56,849 bases of DNA from Candidatus Bathyarchaeota archaeon. GTDB taxonomy: Archaea > Thermoproteota > Bathyarchaeia > Bathyarchaeales > Bathycorpusculaceae. Positions 8,193-16,087 of the stretch are shown here, one piece after another. Where the stretch lies: the NCBI GenBank assembly GCA_025058315.1, contig JANXET010000003.1, forward strand, positions 78,901 to 135,749, written 5' to 3'. Position 1 is the first letter of the stretch, and every line of letters begins with the position of its first letter. The notes beneath the pieces are model-generated. The model was given only the letters and a program-made list of their open reading frames with translations, had not been told where the DNA came from and made no database searches. Made by a program: the position numbers and the translations under genes.

Positions 8193-8779
8193 GTGGAGCC
8201 TGCTCCATCTAAAAAATTCTTCAAGATAGCCTTACCCTGCTCGGTGAGTATGGATTCAGGGTGAAACTGCACCCCCTCAATTGGATAAAGCCTGTGGCGT
8301 ACGCCCATAATCTCTCCGTCATCCAGCGCCATAGCGGTTATTTTGAAGCAGCTTGGAAGGGTGTCCTTGTCTGCAACAAGTGAGTGGTAACGCGTAGCTT
8401 TAACCGGATTTTTAATCCCCTTAAATATGCCCTGTCCATCATGCATTATCAGGCTTGTTTTACCGTGCATTATCCTCTTAGCCCTGACGATTTTGCCTCC
8501 AAAAGTCCAGATAATCCCCTGATGTCCAAGGCAAACTCCAAGAGTTGGGGTTTTGAGGCTTATGTGTCTTAGGATTTGTTGGCAGGCGCCGAAGTACCTG
8601 GTTTCCTCAGGCGTTCCAGGTCCCGGCGATATGATTATCCTGTCAGGCTTAAGCTTCAAGGCCTTCTTAATGGTTATTTGGTTGTTCCTGTAAACCACAG
8701 GGTTTGCGCCTAATTCGCCTAGGTACTGCGCGAGATTATAAACAAAGGAGTCGTAATTGTCGATGACGAGAACTCTCAT
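8189..8779 (-). CDS. trpG: Anthranilate synthase component II, glutamine amidotransferase
   Basis: 196 residues. A class I glutamine amidotransferase that feeds ammonia to TrpE. The start MRVLVIDNYDSFVYNL, the oxyanion loop SPGPGTPEE, the nucleophile in GVCLGHQGI and the His-Glu pair in GVQFHPESILT make a complete catalytic triad. It overlaps trpE and trpD by 4 bases each. A PabA role in folate cannot be ruled out by sequence, but the operon settles the main role as tryptophan. Confidence 0.96.
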   Translation of the reverse strand: MRVLVIDNYDSFVYNLAQYLGELGANPVVYRNNQITIKKALKLKPDRIIISPGPGTPEETRYFGACQQILRHISLKTPTLGVCLGHQGIIWTFGGKIVRAKRIMHGKTSLIMHDGQGIFKGIKNPVKATRYHSLVADKDTLPSCFKITAMALDDGEIMGVRHRLYPIEGVQFHPESILTEQGKAILKNFLDGAGST

Positions 8780-10189
8780 CGGTGTGAATCACCTTCTTTA
8801 GCGGCTATTTGCAGAGCTTTAAGAAGTGCTGAGGCTTTATGTTCCGTTTCAATCCACTCTCTTCCAGGTACAGAATCCGCTACGATGCCTGCTCCAGCCT
8901 GGATATAGGCGCGGCTTCCCTTTGCAACAAGCGTTCTAATCGTTATGGCGAAATCCGCGTTTCCATTAAATGAGAAGTATCCCGCAGCCCCTGCGTAGGG
9001 GCCTCTTCTCACGGGTTCAAGTTCCTCAATTATCTCCATGGCTCTGACCTTTGGGGCTCCGGAGACCGTTCCAGCCGGGAAAACAGCTTTTAAGGCGTCA
9101 TAGCAGTTAAAGTCATGCCTAAGCCTGCCGACAACCCTTGAAACCATGTGCTGAACGTGACTGTACTTGTAAACTTTCATGAACTCGGGAACATGCACGG
9201 ATCCGAATTCTGCAACTCTCCCCAGGTCGTTCCTAGCCAAGTCCACAAGCATCACATGTTCGGCGCGTTCCTTTGGGTCATGAAGCAGCTCCTGCGCCAA
9301 GGCCTCATCCGCTGAGGGGTTATCTTTAACACGCGGTCTTGTGCCTGCTATTGGAAAGGTCTCAACGGTCTCACCTTCAACTCTTACCAGCATTTCAGGG
9401 CTTGAACCGGCTAATTGGCAGTTTCCCATTTTAAGAAAGTACATGTACGGTGATGGATTCAGCCTTCGCAGTGCATAGTAGAAGGGGATTAGACTTCCAT
9501 GGAAACTGAATTCGTAACGCCTCGAAAGCACAACCTGGAATATGTCTCCCGAAACGATGTACTCCTTAGATTTGGCGACTATCGCCTCATACGCCTCTTT
9601 TTTAAGGTTTGTTTTAGGCTCTGAATAGTAAAACTTCTCTGTGGCAACGTTCTCCTTGATTAGGCCTTCAACTTCGCTCAGACGGTTTTCTTTGAAGTAA
9701 TAGTAGAAGACTTCGCCTGTTTTATGGTTGAACACTATTCCATCGTCATATAGCGCCATCTCCAAGTCCGGAAATCCAAATCCATCCATGGCTTTTTCTG
9801 GAAGCTTTTCCCAGTACCTTACGGCGTCATAGGAAACATAGCCAACCGCTCCGCCGATGAATCTGAAATAGCTTTGAAGCTTGCATGTTCCATCTACAAA
9901 CCTCCTGACAAGTGATAGTGGATCATCCACAACAAGCCTTTCCCTCAGGTTTCCAGTCTTATCATAGACTTCAGCTACTCCATTCTTTATGCTGATGACT
10001 ACGCGCGGATTAAACCCTATGAACGAGTATTCAGCAAGGTATTCCGGCCCCTCTACGGATTCCAGAATATACGCGTATTCGCAGTGCCTGTACAGCGAAT
10101 TAAAAATTTCAAGAGGCTGCCTTTTCCATCTGAGCTTGATGATGGTGGGCTTAAATCCTATGCTTAATAGGCCAAACTTTATCCCTCAT
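8776..10189 (-). CDS. trpE: Anthranilate synthase component I, with the 5' end out of frame
   Basis: It makes anthranilate from chorismate with TrpG. The long open frame carries the chorismate-binding half: GDIFQVVLSRR, PIAGTRPR, DLARNDLGR, GTVSGAPKVRAME and QAGAGIVADS. A GTG at 9930 would give 384 residues, but the same frame stays open upstream to 10185 and encodes clear TrpE sequence, including the ILES tryptophan-feedback motif (about 10063-10074) and FIGFNPRVV, so 9930 is not the true start. No ATG, GTG or TTG exists in that extension. The ATG at 10187-10189 opens MRDKVWPIKHRI, a plausible TrpE N-terminus, but runs into TAA at 10151; one surplus base at about 10150-10160 would join it to the main frame as KHR-FKPTII. 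This is either a sequencing indel, a recent frameshift or recoding. Confidence 0.9.
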
Positions 10190-10227
10190 TTCCCACGCGC
10201 TCCGCATTTTGTTCTATAAACTGCATT

Positions 10228-10282
10228 AATGGACATATTTAAACTTTTACGAACAGAAATGTTCATGACAAAACACTTTTAA
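10228..10282. promoter_or_regulatory. Divergent promoter of the trp operon and the 10315 gene, with an inverted repeat
   Basis: On the minus strand TTTAAATATG (10234-10243) is a TATA box about 50 bases before the trpE ATG at 10189. On the plus strand CTTTTAA (10276-10282) is a TATA-like box 33 bases before the small gene at 10315. Between them GAACA-GAAA-TGTTC (10251-10264) is a perfect 5-bp inverted repeat, well placed for a regulator to act on both promoters. No attenuator-like leader peptide rich in Trp codons is seen. Confidence 0.5.
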
Positions 10283-10314
10283 CATCGCCCCAACCTAATC
10301 ATTTATGGTTGGTG

Positions 10315-10470
10315 ATGTTTATGGAGGTTAAGCTCCTAGTTGACGGTGAAGCAATACCTATGAACGAGTTTGTTGAGAGGATTCTGGCGAGCATTATAAC
10401 AAGCGCCGTGGGAACGCTTAAGGGCGTAGGCGAAGGATGGAGACAAATTGAAATAAGCATAAGGCGGTAG
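10315..10470 (+). CDS. Small conserved-looking protein of about 50 residues
   Basis: ATG at 10315 (51 residues) or 10321 (49 residues) opens a clean frame to TAG 10468-10470; GGTTGGTG precedes the first ATG. The product has an MEVKLLVDGEAIPMN start, a predicted amphipathic helix FVERILASIITSAVGTL, and a short beta-like end IEISIRR. It contains no cysteine. It ends 8 bases before the protein disulfide oxidoreductase gene on the same strand, so the two are probably one transcript. I do not recognise a characterised function. The compact, regular strand-helix-strand composition and good gene spacing make it a likely real gene. Confidence 0.6.
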   Translation: MFMEVKLLVDGEAIPMNEFVERILASIITSAVGTLKGVGEGWRQIEISIRR

Positions 10471-10478
10471 GGCTGAGT

Positions 10479-11123
10479 TTGATACCTGAAGCATATAAAA
10501 AACATTTGGCTGAGGAGCTTACGGAAAAACTTACGGATCAGGTTAAAATAGTCGTTTTCACCCAGGAGGTTGAATGTCCCAGCTGCGCCCAGACAAGAAG
10601 TCTCATACAGGAACTGGCTTCGCTGAACCCAAAAATAAGTTTCGAAGTACATGATTTTATGGCTGATCCTGCGAAGGCGAAAGAATACGGTGTTGATAAG
10701 GTTCCGGCAGTTGTGATCGTAGGTAGGAGGGATTATGGATTAAGATTTTATGGGCTTCCCTACGGATACGAGTTCAAAACATTGATTGAGGGTTTAATAG
10801 CCGCATCTAAGGGTGTAACCGATCTTCCTGAGGATATTAAAAGAGAACTTAAAGCGTTAACCTCGCCCGTGCACATTCAAGTGTTCGTGACTTTAACATG
10901 CCCCTACTGTCCAGCTGTAGCTGCAACTGCATATAAGTTTGCAGTGGAAAGCAACCATGTAAAGGCTGATGTGGTAAATGTAAGCGAGTTCCCCCATCTT
11001 GGGCTTAGGTACGGTGTTATGGGTGTGCCTAAAACCGTCATAAACAACAAAGTGGAGTTTGTGGGGGCTGTGCCTGAGGATATATTCATGGAATACGTAT
11101 TGCTGGCTGCCAACAGCCCATAA
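10479..11123 (+). CDS. Protein disulfide oxidoreductase with two thioredoxin folds
   Basis: 214 residues from a TTG start. Two glutaredoxin/thioredoxin units lie in tandem: the first with CPSC (C33-C36), the second with CPYC (C141-C144). Each is followed by a cis-proline segment (VDKVPAVVI and VMGVPKTVI). This is the archaeal PDO family, a cytoplasmic thiol-disulfide exchange protein often reduced by a thioredoxin reductase-like enzyme. No reductase gene is adjacent. It follows the small gene at 10315 by 8 bases and precedes the DUF166 gene by 15 bases, suggesting a three-gene transcript. Both active sites look intact. Confidence 0.93.
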   Translation: MIPEAYKKHLAEELTEKLTDQVKIVVFTQEVECPSCAQTRSLIQELASLNPKISFEVHDFMADPAKAKEYGVDKVPAVVIVGRRDYGLRFYGLPYGYEFKTLIEGLIAASKGVTDLPEDIKRELKALTSPVHIQVFVTLTCPYCPAVAATAYKFAVESNHVKADVVNVSEFPHLGLRYGVMGVPKTVINNKVEFVGAVPEDIFMEYVLLAANSP

Positions 11124-11138
11124 TATGGTGTAATTATT

Positions 11139-11933
11139 TTGACTTCAGACTCCATAAAGCTCATTTTCATATATAGTGGAGCGTTTGCTGAGCGGGTTAT
11201 ACGAAATCTAATAAACGATCCGAGCTTCTGCAAGTCATGCGGGCTCTTATGTGACTCCTGCAAGTACGGCGTTTACAGCCACGTTCAAAGCATACGCGCT
11301 GCCTTTGAAATTCCAGATCCGGCGAAACTCCCAGCGTTCATAGAGAAACCCGAAGATTACTTGCCGTCAAACATGCCTAAGGCTGATGTCTGTGTAGCTT
11401 CAGGCATCCATAAGGATCTGCTGCTAGAACTGCCCAATCGCCTAAATGCATGTGGAATAAAAGGCTTAATAGTGCCTGTTGAAGACTTTAACGAGGTTCC
11501 ATCTGGCCTGAGAAGGCAGGTGGAGGAACGCTGTATAGAACTCGGTTTGGAGTGTGCTTTCCCAAAGCCTTTTTGCTGTTTGAAGCCTTCAAGGGATAAG
11601 CCGCTTATTTCAAGGTTCGTGCTTGAGTTAGGCATAGGCCGTCCAGAACTGGAAATAACCGTTACTGAAAAAGGCGGGGTTGAGATTGTAGAGTCCGCAG
11701 TGGTTAGGCGTAGCGCCCCATGCGGCTCCACATGGTATGTTGCTAGAAAATTGCGCGGTGTAGAGACTCGAAGAGAAACGCTTCATGATGGTATAGCGAA
11801 AGCACATCATAGTTATCCCTGCACAGCCACAATGAGCGTTGATCCTGAAGCCAAAGAACCCATACTGCATATTGCAGGCTTCATAATAAGGGAAGCTGTT
11901 GAAGAAGCGCTGAAAAGAAAAATAGGTTTATGA
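11139..11933 (+). CDS. DUF166 family protein
   Basis: 264 residues. The N-terminus IKLIFIYSGAFAERVIRNL, the Cys-rich FCKSCGLLCDSCKYG stretch (CxxC twice), DVCVASGIHKDLLLELP and the C-terminal PCGSTWYVARKL with CTATMSVDP match what I know of the archaeal DUF166 family, sometimes labelled thymidylate synthase-like without biochemical support. The four clustered cysteines could bind a metal or iron-sulfur cluster (inference). A real ThyX-type candidate is elsewhere in the window (34763). It is the last gene of the PDO transcript and overlaps the convergent arsC end by 6 bases. The function is unknown. Confidence 0.8.
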   Translation: MTSDSIKLIFIYSGAFAERVIRNLINDPSFCKSCGLLCDSCKYGVYSHVQSIRAAFEIPDPAKLPAFIEKPEDYLPSNMPKADVCVASGIHKDLLLELPNRLNACGIKGLIVPVEDFNEVPSGLRRQVEERCIELGLECAFPKPFCCLKPSRDKPLISRFVLELGIGRPELEITVTEKGGVEIVESAVVRRSAPCGSTWYVARKLRGVETRRETLHDGIAKAHHSYPCTATMSVDPEAKEPILHIAGFIIREAVEEALKRKIGL

Positions 11934-12320
11934 TTGCAGTTTGGCTGCGAGCTCCATAACCCTTCTTTTTATTTCATCCCTCACTTTCCTAGCGTCTTCC
12001 AAAGACATTTTTGCAGGGTCAGGCAGGTTCCATTGCTCCACTTTCCCAGTATAAACTATTGGGCATGCTTCGCCTCCGCATACGATTACTGCTATTTCAG
12101 CTTTTTCCTGCAGCTCTCTTGTGATGAGCCTGGGCTTTTTGCGGCTTATGTCTATGCCTTCCTCCAGCATAAGCCTAACTGCGTTTGGATGAACTTTGTC
12201 CGCTGGCGTTAAGCCGGCGCTCACAGCGTTCCATCCTTTTGGGGCATACCTGTTAAAGTATGCTTCAGCGATTTGGCTTCTGAAGCTGTTCTCTACGCAT
12301 ATAAAAAGCACGGTTGGCAA
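11928..12320 (-). CDS. arsC: Low-molecular-weight phosphatase-like arsenate reductase
   Basis: 130 residues. The N-terminal P-loop C8-VENSF-R14 is the CX5R signature of LMW protein tyrosine phosphatases and thioredoxin-coupled ArsC. C81 and C86 in VCGGEACPIVY correspond to the two further redox cysteines of ArsC, and LPDPAK contains the conserved aspartate loop. Arsenate reduction is therefore more likely than protein dephosphorylation. It sits 5 bases after the DUF438 gene, so it reads as the third gene of the fprA-DUF438-arsC unit. An ArsB-like transporter is about 10 kb away (22512). Confidence 0.88.
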   Translation of the reverse strand: MPTVLFICVENSFRSQIAEAYFNRYAPKGWNAVSAGLTPADKVHPNAVRLMLEEGIDISRKKPRLITRELQEKAEIAVIVCGGEACPIVYTGKVEQWNLPDPAKMSLEDARKVRDEIKRRVMELAAKLQS

Positions 12321-12325
12321 GCGCT

Positions 12326-13543
12326 TTATCCCTCCCAGTCCAGGAGCCGCTTCTCACCCTCAATCTTCTTGATGTCCGTTATGTCCTGCGTGACCTCCAT
12401 AGTTCCAAGGTATCTTCCATTCTTATCTCTCACAGCGAAGTACCTTATGTGAACCAGGCGGTCTCCAGCCTTTATCCAGAACTCAGCAACGTTCCTCTCG
12501 CCTCTTTTGAAGGCCTCAAGGATGCGGTTAACTATGTGGACGCTTTTCTCCGGATGGCAGAGCTGCACCTTCCTGCCAAGTATGGCTTTAGTCCTGACGA
12601 ATATCCGCTTTTCAGCCTTGTTAAAGTATTTAACACGGTCATCCCTGTCCACGAACGTTATGTCCACTGGAAGCGTGTTCAGAATCGCCTCAACTTCCTC
12701 ATTCGTCAAGGAGCCTGCCTCAAACTCTAGGGCATTTCCAGCCGCGGCTGTCGGCTTAGCAGCTGGCCCCGTTTCCGCTTTGATGTGTGCAGGTGTGAAG
12801 CAGCAATAGCCTATTTCATCAAAGTCTTCGCGGATGACTCTCCACTCATTTTCAGTCACGACTTTGAGGGCTATTGGGAAAAGTATGCTGTTCTCCTTGT
12901 AAATGTGGCTTGAAAGAGCATCAGCTAAGCCTTTTGAGAGCTCGGCAAGCTGTCTCTTAAAGTCCTGAAAGGTCACTTCTCCAGTTTTCTCCATAAGCAT
13001 GTGCAATTGTTTCTTCCTTTCTCGAAGCTGATTATGCTCCATCCACATTATAGCCGGAGGCTCAGTTATGCCGTGTTTTTCAAGAACCGGGAAAAGCGCG
13101 TTTTCCTCCCGCAGATAATGCTTCTCAGCATCCAGTAAGTCGTTGACTATATGCCTGATCTGATGCACCTCTTCACGCACATCTTCCTCGGCAGACTGCA
13201 CCTTAGCCGCGGAAGCTTTAAGCTTCTCTGAAAGTTCCGTGAGGATTTTATGCTCCTCGCGGAGAATGCTTATGGGGTTCTCAGCCGGCGCCTCAGCAGG
13301 CTGCTTTGCTAGCTGCTCTCTGAAAATAGCCAGGTGCAGGTCGCATAGCTTTTGAAGTTGCTCTCGGGAAACGCCTTCCCTTTCGACAAGCTCCTGCTCG
13401 ATTTTGGCGATCTCCTCCGGGGTTGTGCCCTCTATAACCTGCCTGAACCTTTCCTTAACCTCCTCTAATGGCGCACCAGCGTGTAGCTGCCTAAGAACCT
13501 CCTTTAGGAGTTTCCCCCTTTCCTCCTCATTGATTCCGCCCAT
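12326..13543 (-). CDS. DUF438, hemerythrin and PAS domain protein
   Basis: 405 residues in three parts: a DUF438 helical region (about 8-75), a hemerythrin-type HHE bundle (about 90-240) with EHKILTEL, DAEKHYLREE, WMEHNQLRE and SSHIYKENSILFP supplying the His and Glu iron ligands, and a C-terminal PAS domain (about 290-395) with VDITFVDRDDRVKYFNKAE and GTMEVTQDIT. Such proteins are thought to bind a di-iron site and sense oxygen, NO or redox state. It starts 2 bases after the FprA flavoprotein and precedes arsC, so it probably works with FprA in detoxifying oxygen or NO. There is no membrane segment. Confidence 0.92.
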   Translation of the reverse strand: MGGINEEERGKLLKEVLRQLHAGAPLEEVKERFRQVIEGTTPEEIAKIEQELVEREGVSREQLQKLCDLHLAIFREQLAKQPAEAPAENPISILREEHKILTELSEKLKASAAKVQSAEEDVREEVHQIRHIVNDLLDAEKHYLREENALFPVLEKHGITEPPAIMWMEHNQLRERKKQLHMLMEKTGEVTFQDFKRQLAELSKGLADALSSHIYKENSILFPIALKVVTENEWRVIREDFDEIGYCCFTPAHIKAETGPAAKPTAAAGNALEFEAGSLTNEEVEAILNTLPVDITFVDRDDRVKYFNKAEKRIFVRTKAILGRKVQLCHPEKSVHIVNRILEAFKRGERNVAEFWIKAGDRLVHIRYFAVRDKNGRYLGTMEVTQDITDIKKIEGEKRLLDWEG

Positions 13544-13545
13544 GC

Positions 13546-14733
13546 TCAGCTAACCTCCAGGATTTTCTTAGAGAGCATTTTACCCAGTTCAGCCACTCTT
13601 TTCTCGGCTTCTTCTGCTGGAGGCCCATTCACCTCCAGCGCTCCTACAACTTCAATGTTCTGTTGGCCTAAAACCTCCTGGATTTGTTTTATAGCTGCAG
13701 CACCCCATCCGTAAGAGCTAAGCAGCACCGCGAACTTTGCTGGTGGGCGAAGAACCTTCACAAGGTATGCGGCGTAAACAGCCAAGGGATGGGCTCCGCC
13801 TAGAACTGTAGGTGCTCCAAGTGCAATCGCCCGAGAATCAACAAGGTCCTTTGCTATGTCGCCCACGTCAGATAATGCCAGATTATGTATGGCCAGTTCT
13901 ACTCCCTCAGAAGCCAAGGTTTCAGCCAACTGATCCATCATGCTTTCTGTGCTTCCCCACATGCTAACATACATGATTGTGGCTTTAGGCCTAGTTTCGC
14001 CGTTGGCCCATCTCCTATAAGCGTCCAGTATTATCTTGGGGTTTCTATGGACGGGTCCATGGCTGGGCGCAATCACTCGAATATTCAGAGGCTTAAGCTT
14101 TTCTAGGGCCTTCTGCGCCATGGCCCTAAAGGGCATCATTATTTCGCCCCAGTACCTCTGAGCGTGGACAAGCAGGTCCTCCACTTCGTCGCTGTAAACA
14201 CCCATGGCCAAGTGGCTGCCGAAGAAGTCGCATGGGAAAAGAATTCCATCCTCTTCAACATATGTGAACATTGTTTCAGGCCAATGAAGCATAGGTGCCT
14301 CAATGAAACGCAGAGTTTTACCGCCAAGGCTTAGGGTTTCCCCGTCTGCAACGGTTTTTATCCGTTCCTGTGGAACACCGTAAAATGTCTGAGCCAACTT
14401 TACGCCTCTGCTTGTAGTCACCAGTTTAGCATCAGATGCAATTTTCATAATGTACGGTATTGCGCCGGCATGATCTGGTTCAGCATGGTTCATAATCACG
14501 TAGCCTATGTCTTCAGGGTTTGTGACTGCGTGGATTTTAGCCTGCAAATCCCCCTCAAAACCTGGATTCACAGTGTCAATCAGCGCATTTAGGCTTCCGC
14601 CTGTGACCAGGTAGGCGTTGTATGATGTTCCATTGGGCAGAGAAATCAGCGCGTCGAAAAGTCTTCTGTTCCAATCTCTTATGCTGATCCAATATACGCC
14701 ATCAGCTAGTTTAACAACATTTTTTCTGTTCAT
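13546..14733 (-). CDS. fprA: FprA-type A flavoprotein (F420H2 or rubredoxin oxidase, NO/O2 reductase)
   Basis: Start chosen at ATG 14733 (395 residues); an in-frame upstream start at 14745 would lie against the operator palindrome. The N-terminal metallo-beta-lactamase-like domain has the di-iron ligands in MNHAEPDHAGA, and the C-terminal flavodoxin domain starts at about residue 250 with TIMYVSMWGSTESM, the FMN phosphate loop. These enzymes reduce O2 to water or NO to N2O; in archaea they commonly take electrons from F420H2, but no partner is seen here. It leads an operon with the DUF438-hemerythrin gene and arsC. The TATA box is at 14767-14774 on the opposite strand sense, about 35 bases upstream. 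Confidence 0.93.
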   Translation of the reverse strand: MNRKNVVKLADGVYWISIRDWNRRLFDALISLPNGTSYNAYLVTGGSLNALIDTVNPGFEGDLQAKIHAVTNPEDIGYVIMNHAEPDHAGAIPYIMKIASDAKLVTTSRGVKLAQTFYGVPQERIKTVADGETLSLGGKTLRFIEAPMLHWPETMFTYVEEDGILFPCDFFGSHLAMGVYSDEVEDLLVHAQRYWGEIMMPFRAMAQKALEKLKPLNIRVIAPSHGPVHRNPKIILDAYRRWANGETRPKATIMYVSMWGSTESMMDQLAETLASEGVELAIHNLALSDVGDIAKDLVDSRAIALGAPTVLGGAHPLAVYAAYLVKVLRPPAKFAVLLSSYGWGAAAIKQIQEVLGQQNIEVVGALEVNGPPAEEAEKRVAELGKMLSKKILEVS

Positions 14734-14745
14734 TCCAACAACCAA

Positions 14746-14774
14746 TATTACAATTGTAATAAAGCATATTTATA
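14746..14774. promoter_or_regulatory. 16-bp perfect palindrome and TATA boxes in a divergent promoter
   Basis: TATTACAATTGTAATA at 14746-14761 is a perfect palindrome. TATTTATA at 14767-14774 (TATAAATA on the minus strand) can serve as a TATA box in both directions. For fprA the palindrome would cover the predicted transcription start, an ideal repressor site. For the regulator gene at 14808 it lies just upstream of the TATA box. Confidence 0.65.
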
Positions 14775-14807
14775 CCTTACTAAAAATAATTACTGCAGGT
14801 ATGCTGA

Positions 14808-15200
14808 ATGATGTTGCCATGCGAGGTCGCTGTGAAAATTTTAATTCCGCCGACAAGGGCTGCCATAGCTAAAGAACTCATAATGCGCCACGGCCTGAAG
14901 CAGGCTGAAGCCGCAAGGTTACTGGGAGTAAGCCAGCCCGCGATAAGCCTCTACAATAGGAGGATGCGTGGAAAAGCCATTAACCTTGAGGATGACTTGG
15001 AGATTCGAAAATTAATAGTTGAATTCGCCGATAATCTGGCCAGGAAAAGCTTTTCGCAAAGGGATTACATTTTAAGATTTTGCGAAATCTGCAAGAAGGC
15101 AAGAGCTAAGAAACTTTTATGCAAGATGCATAAAAGCCTGGATTCATCGTTTGACGTGGATAATTGTGATTTCTGCGCTGAAGCATTAAAGTGCTTATAG
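14808..15200 (+). CDS. COG2522-type HTH regulator with a C-terminal cysteine cluster
   Basis: 130 residues from ATG 14808 (14811 is equally possible). The start MLPCEVAVKILIPPTRAAIA is typical of archaeal COG2522 regulators. The HTH lies at about 28-55 (GLKQAEAARLLGVSQPAIS). The C-terminal part has C95 in FCEICKKA and further cysteines in KLLCKMH and NCDFCAEALKC, seven in all, enough to hold an iron-sulfur cluster or zinc; a redox-sensing role is inference. It is divergent from fprA-DUF438-arsC across a 16-bp palindrome, so the simplest reading is that it controls that operon and itself. Confidence 0.85.
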   Translation: MMLPCEVAVKILIPPTRAAIAKELIMRHGLKQAEAARLLGVSQPAISLYNRRMRGKAINLEDDLEIRKLIVEFADNLARKSFSQRDYILRFCEICKKARAKKLLCKMHKSLDSSFDVDNCDFCAEALKCL

Positions 15201-15208
15201 CGAAAGTG

Positions 15209-16087
15209 CTAGTCGGCGAGGTATCTTATGATCTTTTCGTATAGATCCCTGTCCCTCAGATCCTCGTATCCTCTGTAAATGCTCGGGTTATCATTCACCT
15301 CAACCACCAAATATTGGCCGTTAATCTCCTTAATATCAACGCCGTAAAGGCCATGCCCGATAACGCTGCATGCTTTTATGGCTGTTCTTTTAAGCTCCTC
15401 AGGTGCGTTATGCCTCTTAAGGGCTACAGTTCTACCCCATATAAAGCTTGGCTTACCGCGGCGTTTAACACCATGCTTCCATTTACCCTTAGGCATCATG
15501 TACTTGCAGACATAAAGCACCTCGCCGTTGAGAACACCGACTCTCCAGTCAAAGCGGGAGGGCATAAACTTCTGAACTACTATGAAGTCTGACCTTCTGA
15601 AGAATTTTTTAGCAATCTCGCGGAAGCTAGATTCACAGGAGACTTTCTCCACATACTTAGAAAAGCTCGTGTAAGGCGCTTTTATCACTACCGGTTTTCC
15701 AAAATGTTCAAAGATCTGAGATATTTGTCTATGATGAATTTCCTCCTTACTAAGAAATACTGTGGGTATGCAGGGAACGCCGCGGCGCTCAAAGAGTCTG
15801 TACTGGTGGATCTTGTTTGCGCAGATTCTTATAGATTCAGGGTCGTCGATGACTTTCAAGCCTAACTCCCAAGCTGTCTTGGAAACCACATAGGAGGTGT
15901 AAAGTGGGTCAGTGGTTGCCCTAATAAACACGGCATCGTAGCTTGGAATTTCAGAGAGGTCATTTCTAAATATGAATTCAAACTCATGCCCCATTCTCTC
16001 GGCTGTCTGCTTAAAACAGTAAAGCGCTTCAGCCTCCCTGGCGTAGGAAAAATTGTACTTCTCAACATAGCAAGCTATACGCTTCAA
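15209..16087 (-). CDS. RimK-like ATP-grasp amidoligase
   Basis: 292 residues. The ATP-grasp fold is seen from PVVIKAPYTSFSKYV (ATP lysine) and IVVQKFMPSRFDWRVGV to the metal site EVNDNPSI at about 263-270. The family joins a carboxylate to an amine through an acyl phosphate, as in RimK glutamylation. Its N-terminal part (1-95) is a pre-ATP-grasp domain. In bacteria this module is often fused behind an RLAN domain; here RLAN is a separate protein encoded immediately upstream, with a 4-base overlap. Together with the GCS2-like ligase at 16851 it should make a short amino acid conjugate or modify a peptide. The substrate is unknown. Confidence 0.85.
   Translation of the reverse strand: MKRIACYVEKYNFSYAREAEALYCFKQTAERMGHEFEFIFRNDLSEIPSYDAVFIRATTDPLYTSYVVSKTAWELGLKVIDDPESIRICANKIHQYRLFERRGVPCIPTVFLSKEEIHHRQISQIFEHFGKPVVIKAPYTSFSKYVEKVSCESSFREIAKKFFRRSDFIVVQKFMPSRFDWRVGVLNGEVLYVCKYMMPKGKWKHGVKRRGKPSFIWGRTVALKRHNAPEELKRTAIKACSVIGHGLYGVDIKEINGQYLVVEVNDNPSIYRGYEDLRDRDLYEKIIRYLAD

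Noticed and set aside
7258-8229. 323-codon open frame on the plus strand opposite trpD
   Set aside because: It is antisense to a gene with intact PRPP-binding motifs; its own product is Ser/Pro/Ala-rich with no recognisable fold.
8776-9930. trpE taken as starting at GTG 9930
   Set aside because: It would remove the ILES feedback motif and about 85 residues of clear TrpE sequence that continue in the same frame upstream.
10190-10226. Short leader peptide (MQFIEQNAERVGNEG) before trpE as an attenuator
   Set aside because: It has no Trp codons and no alternative hairpins are apparent, so an attenuation mechanism is not supported.
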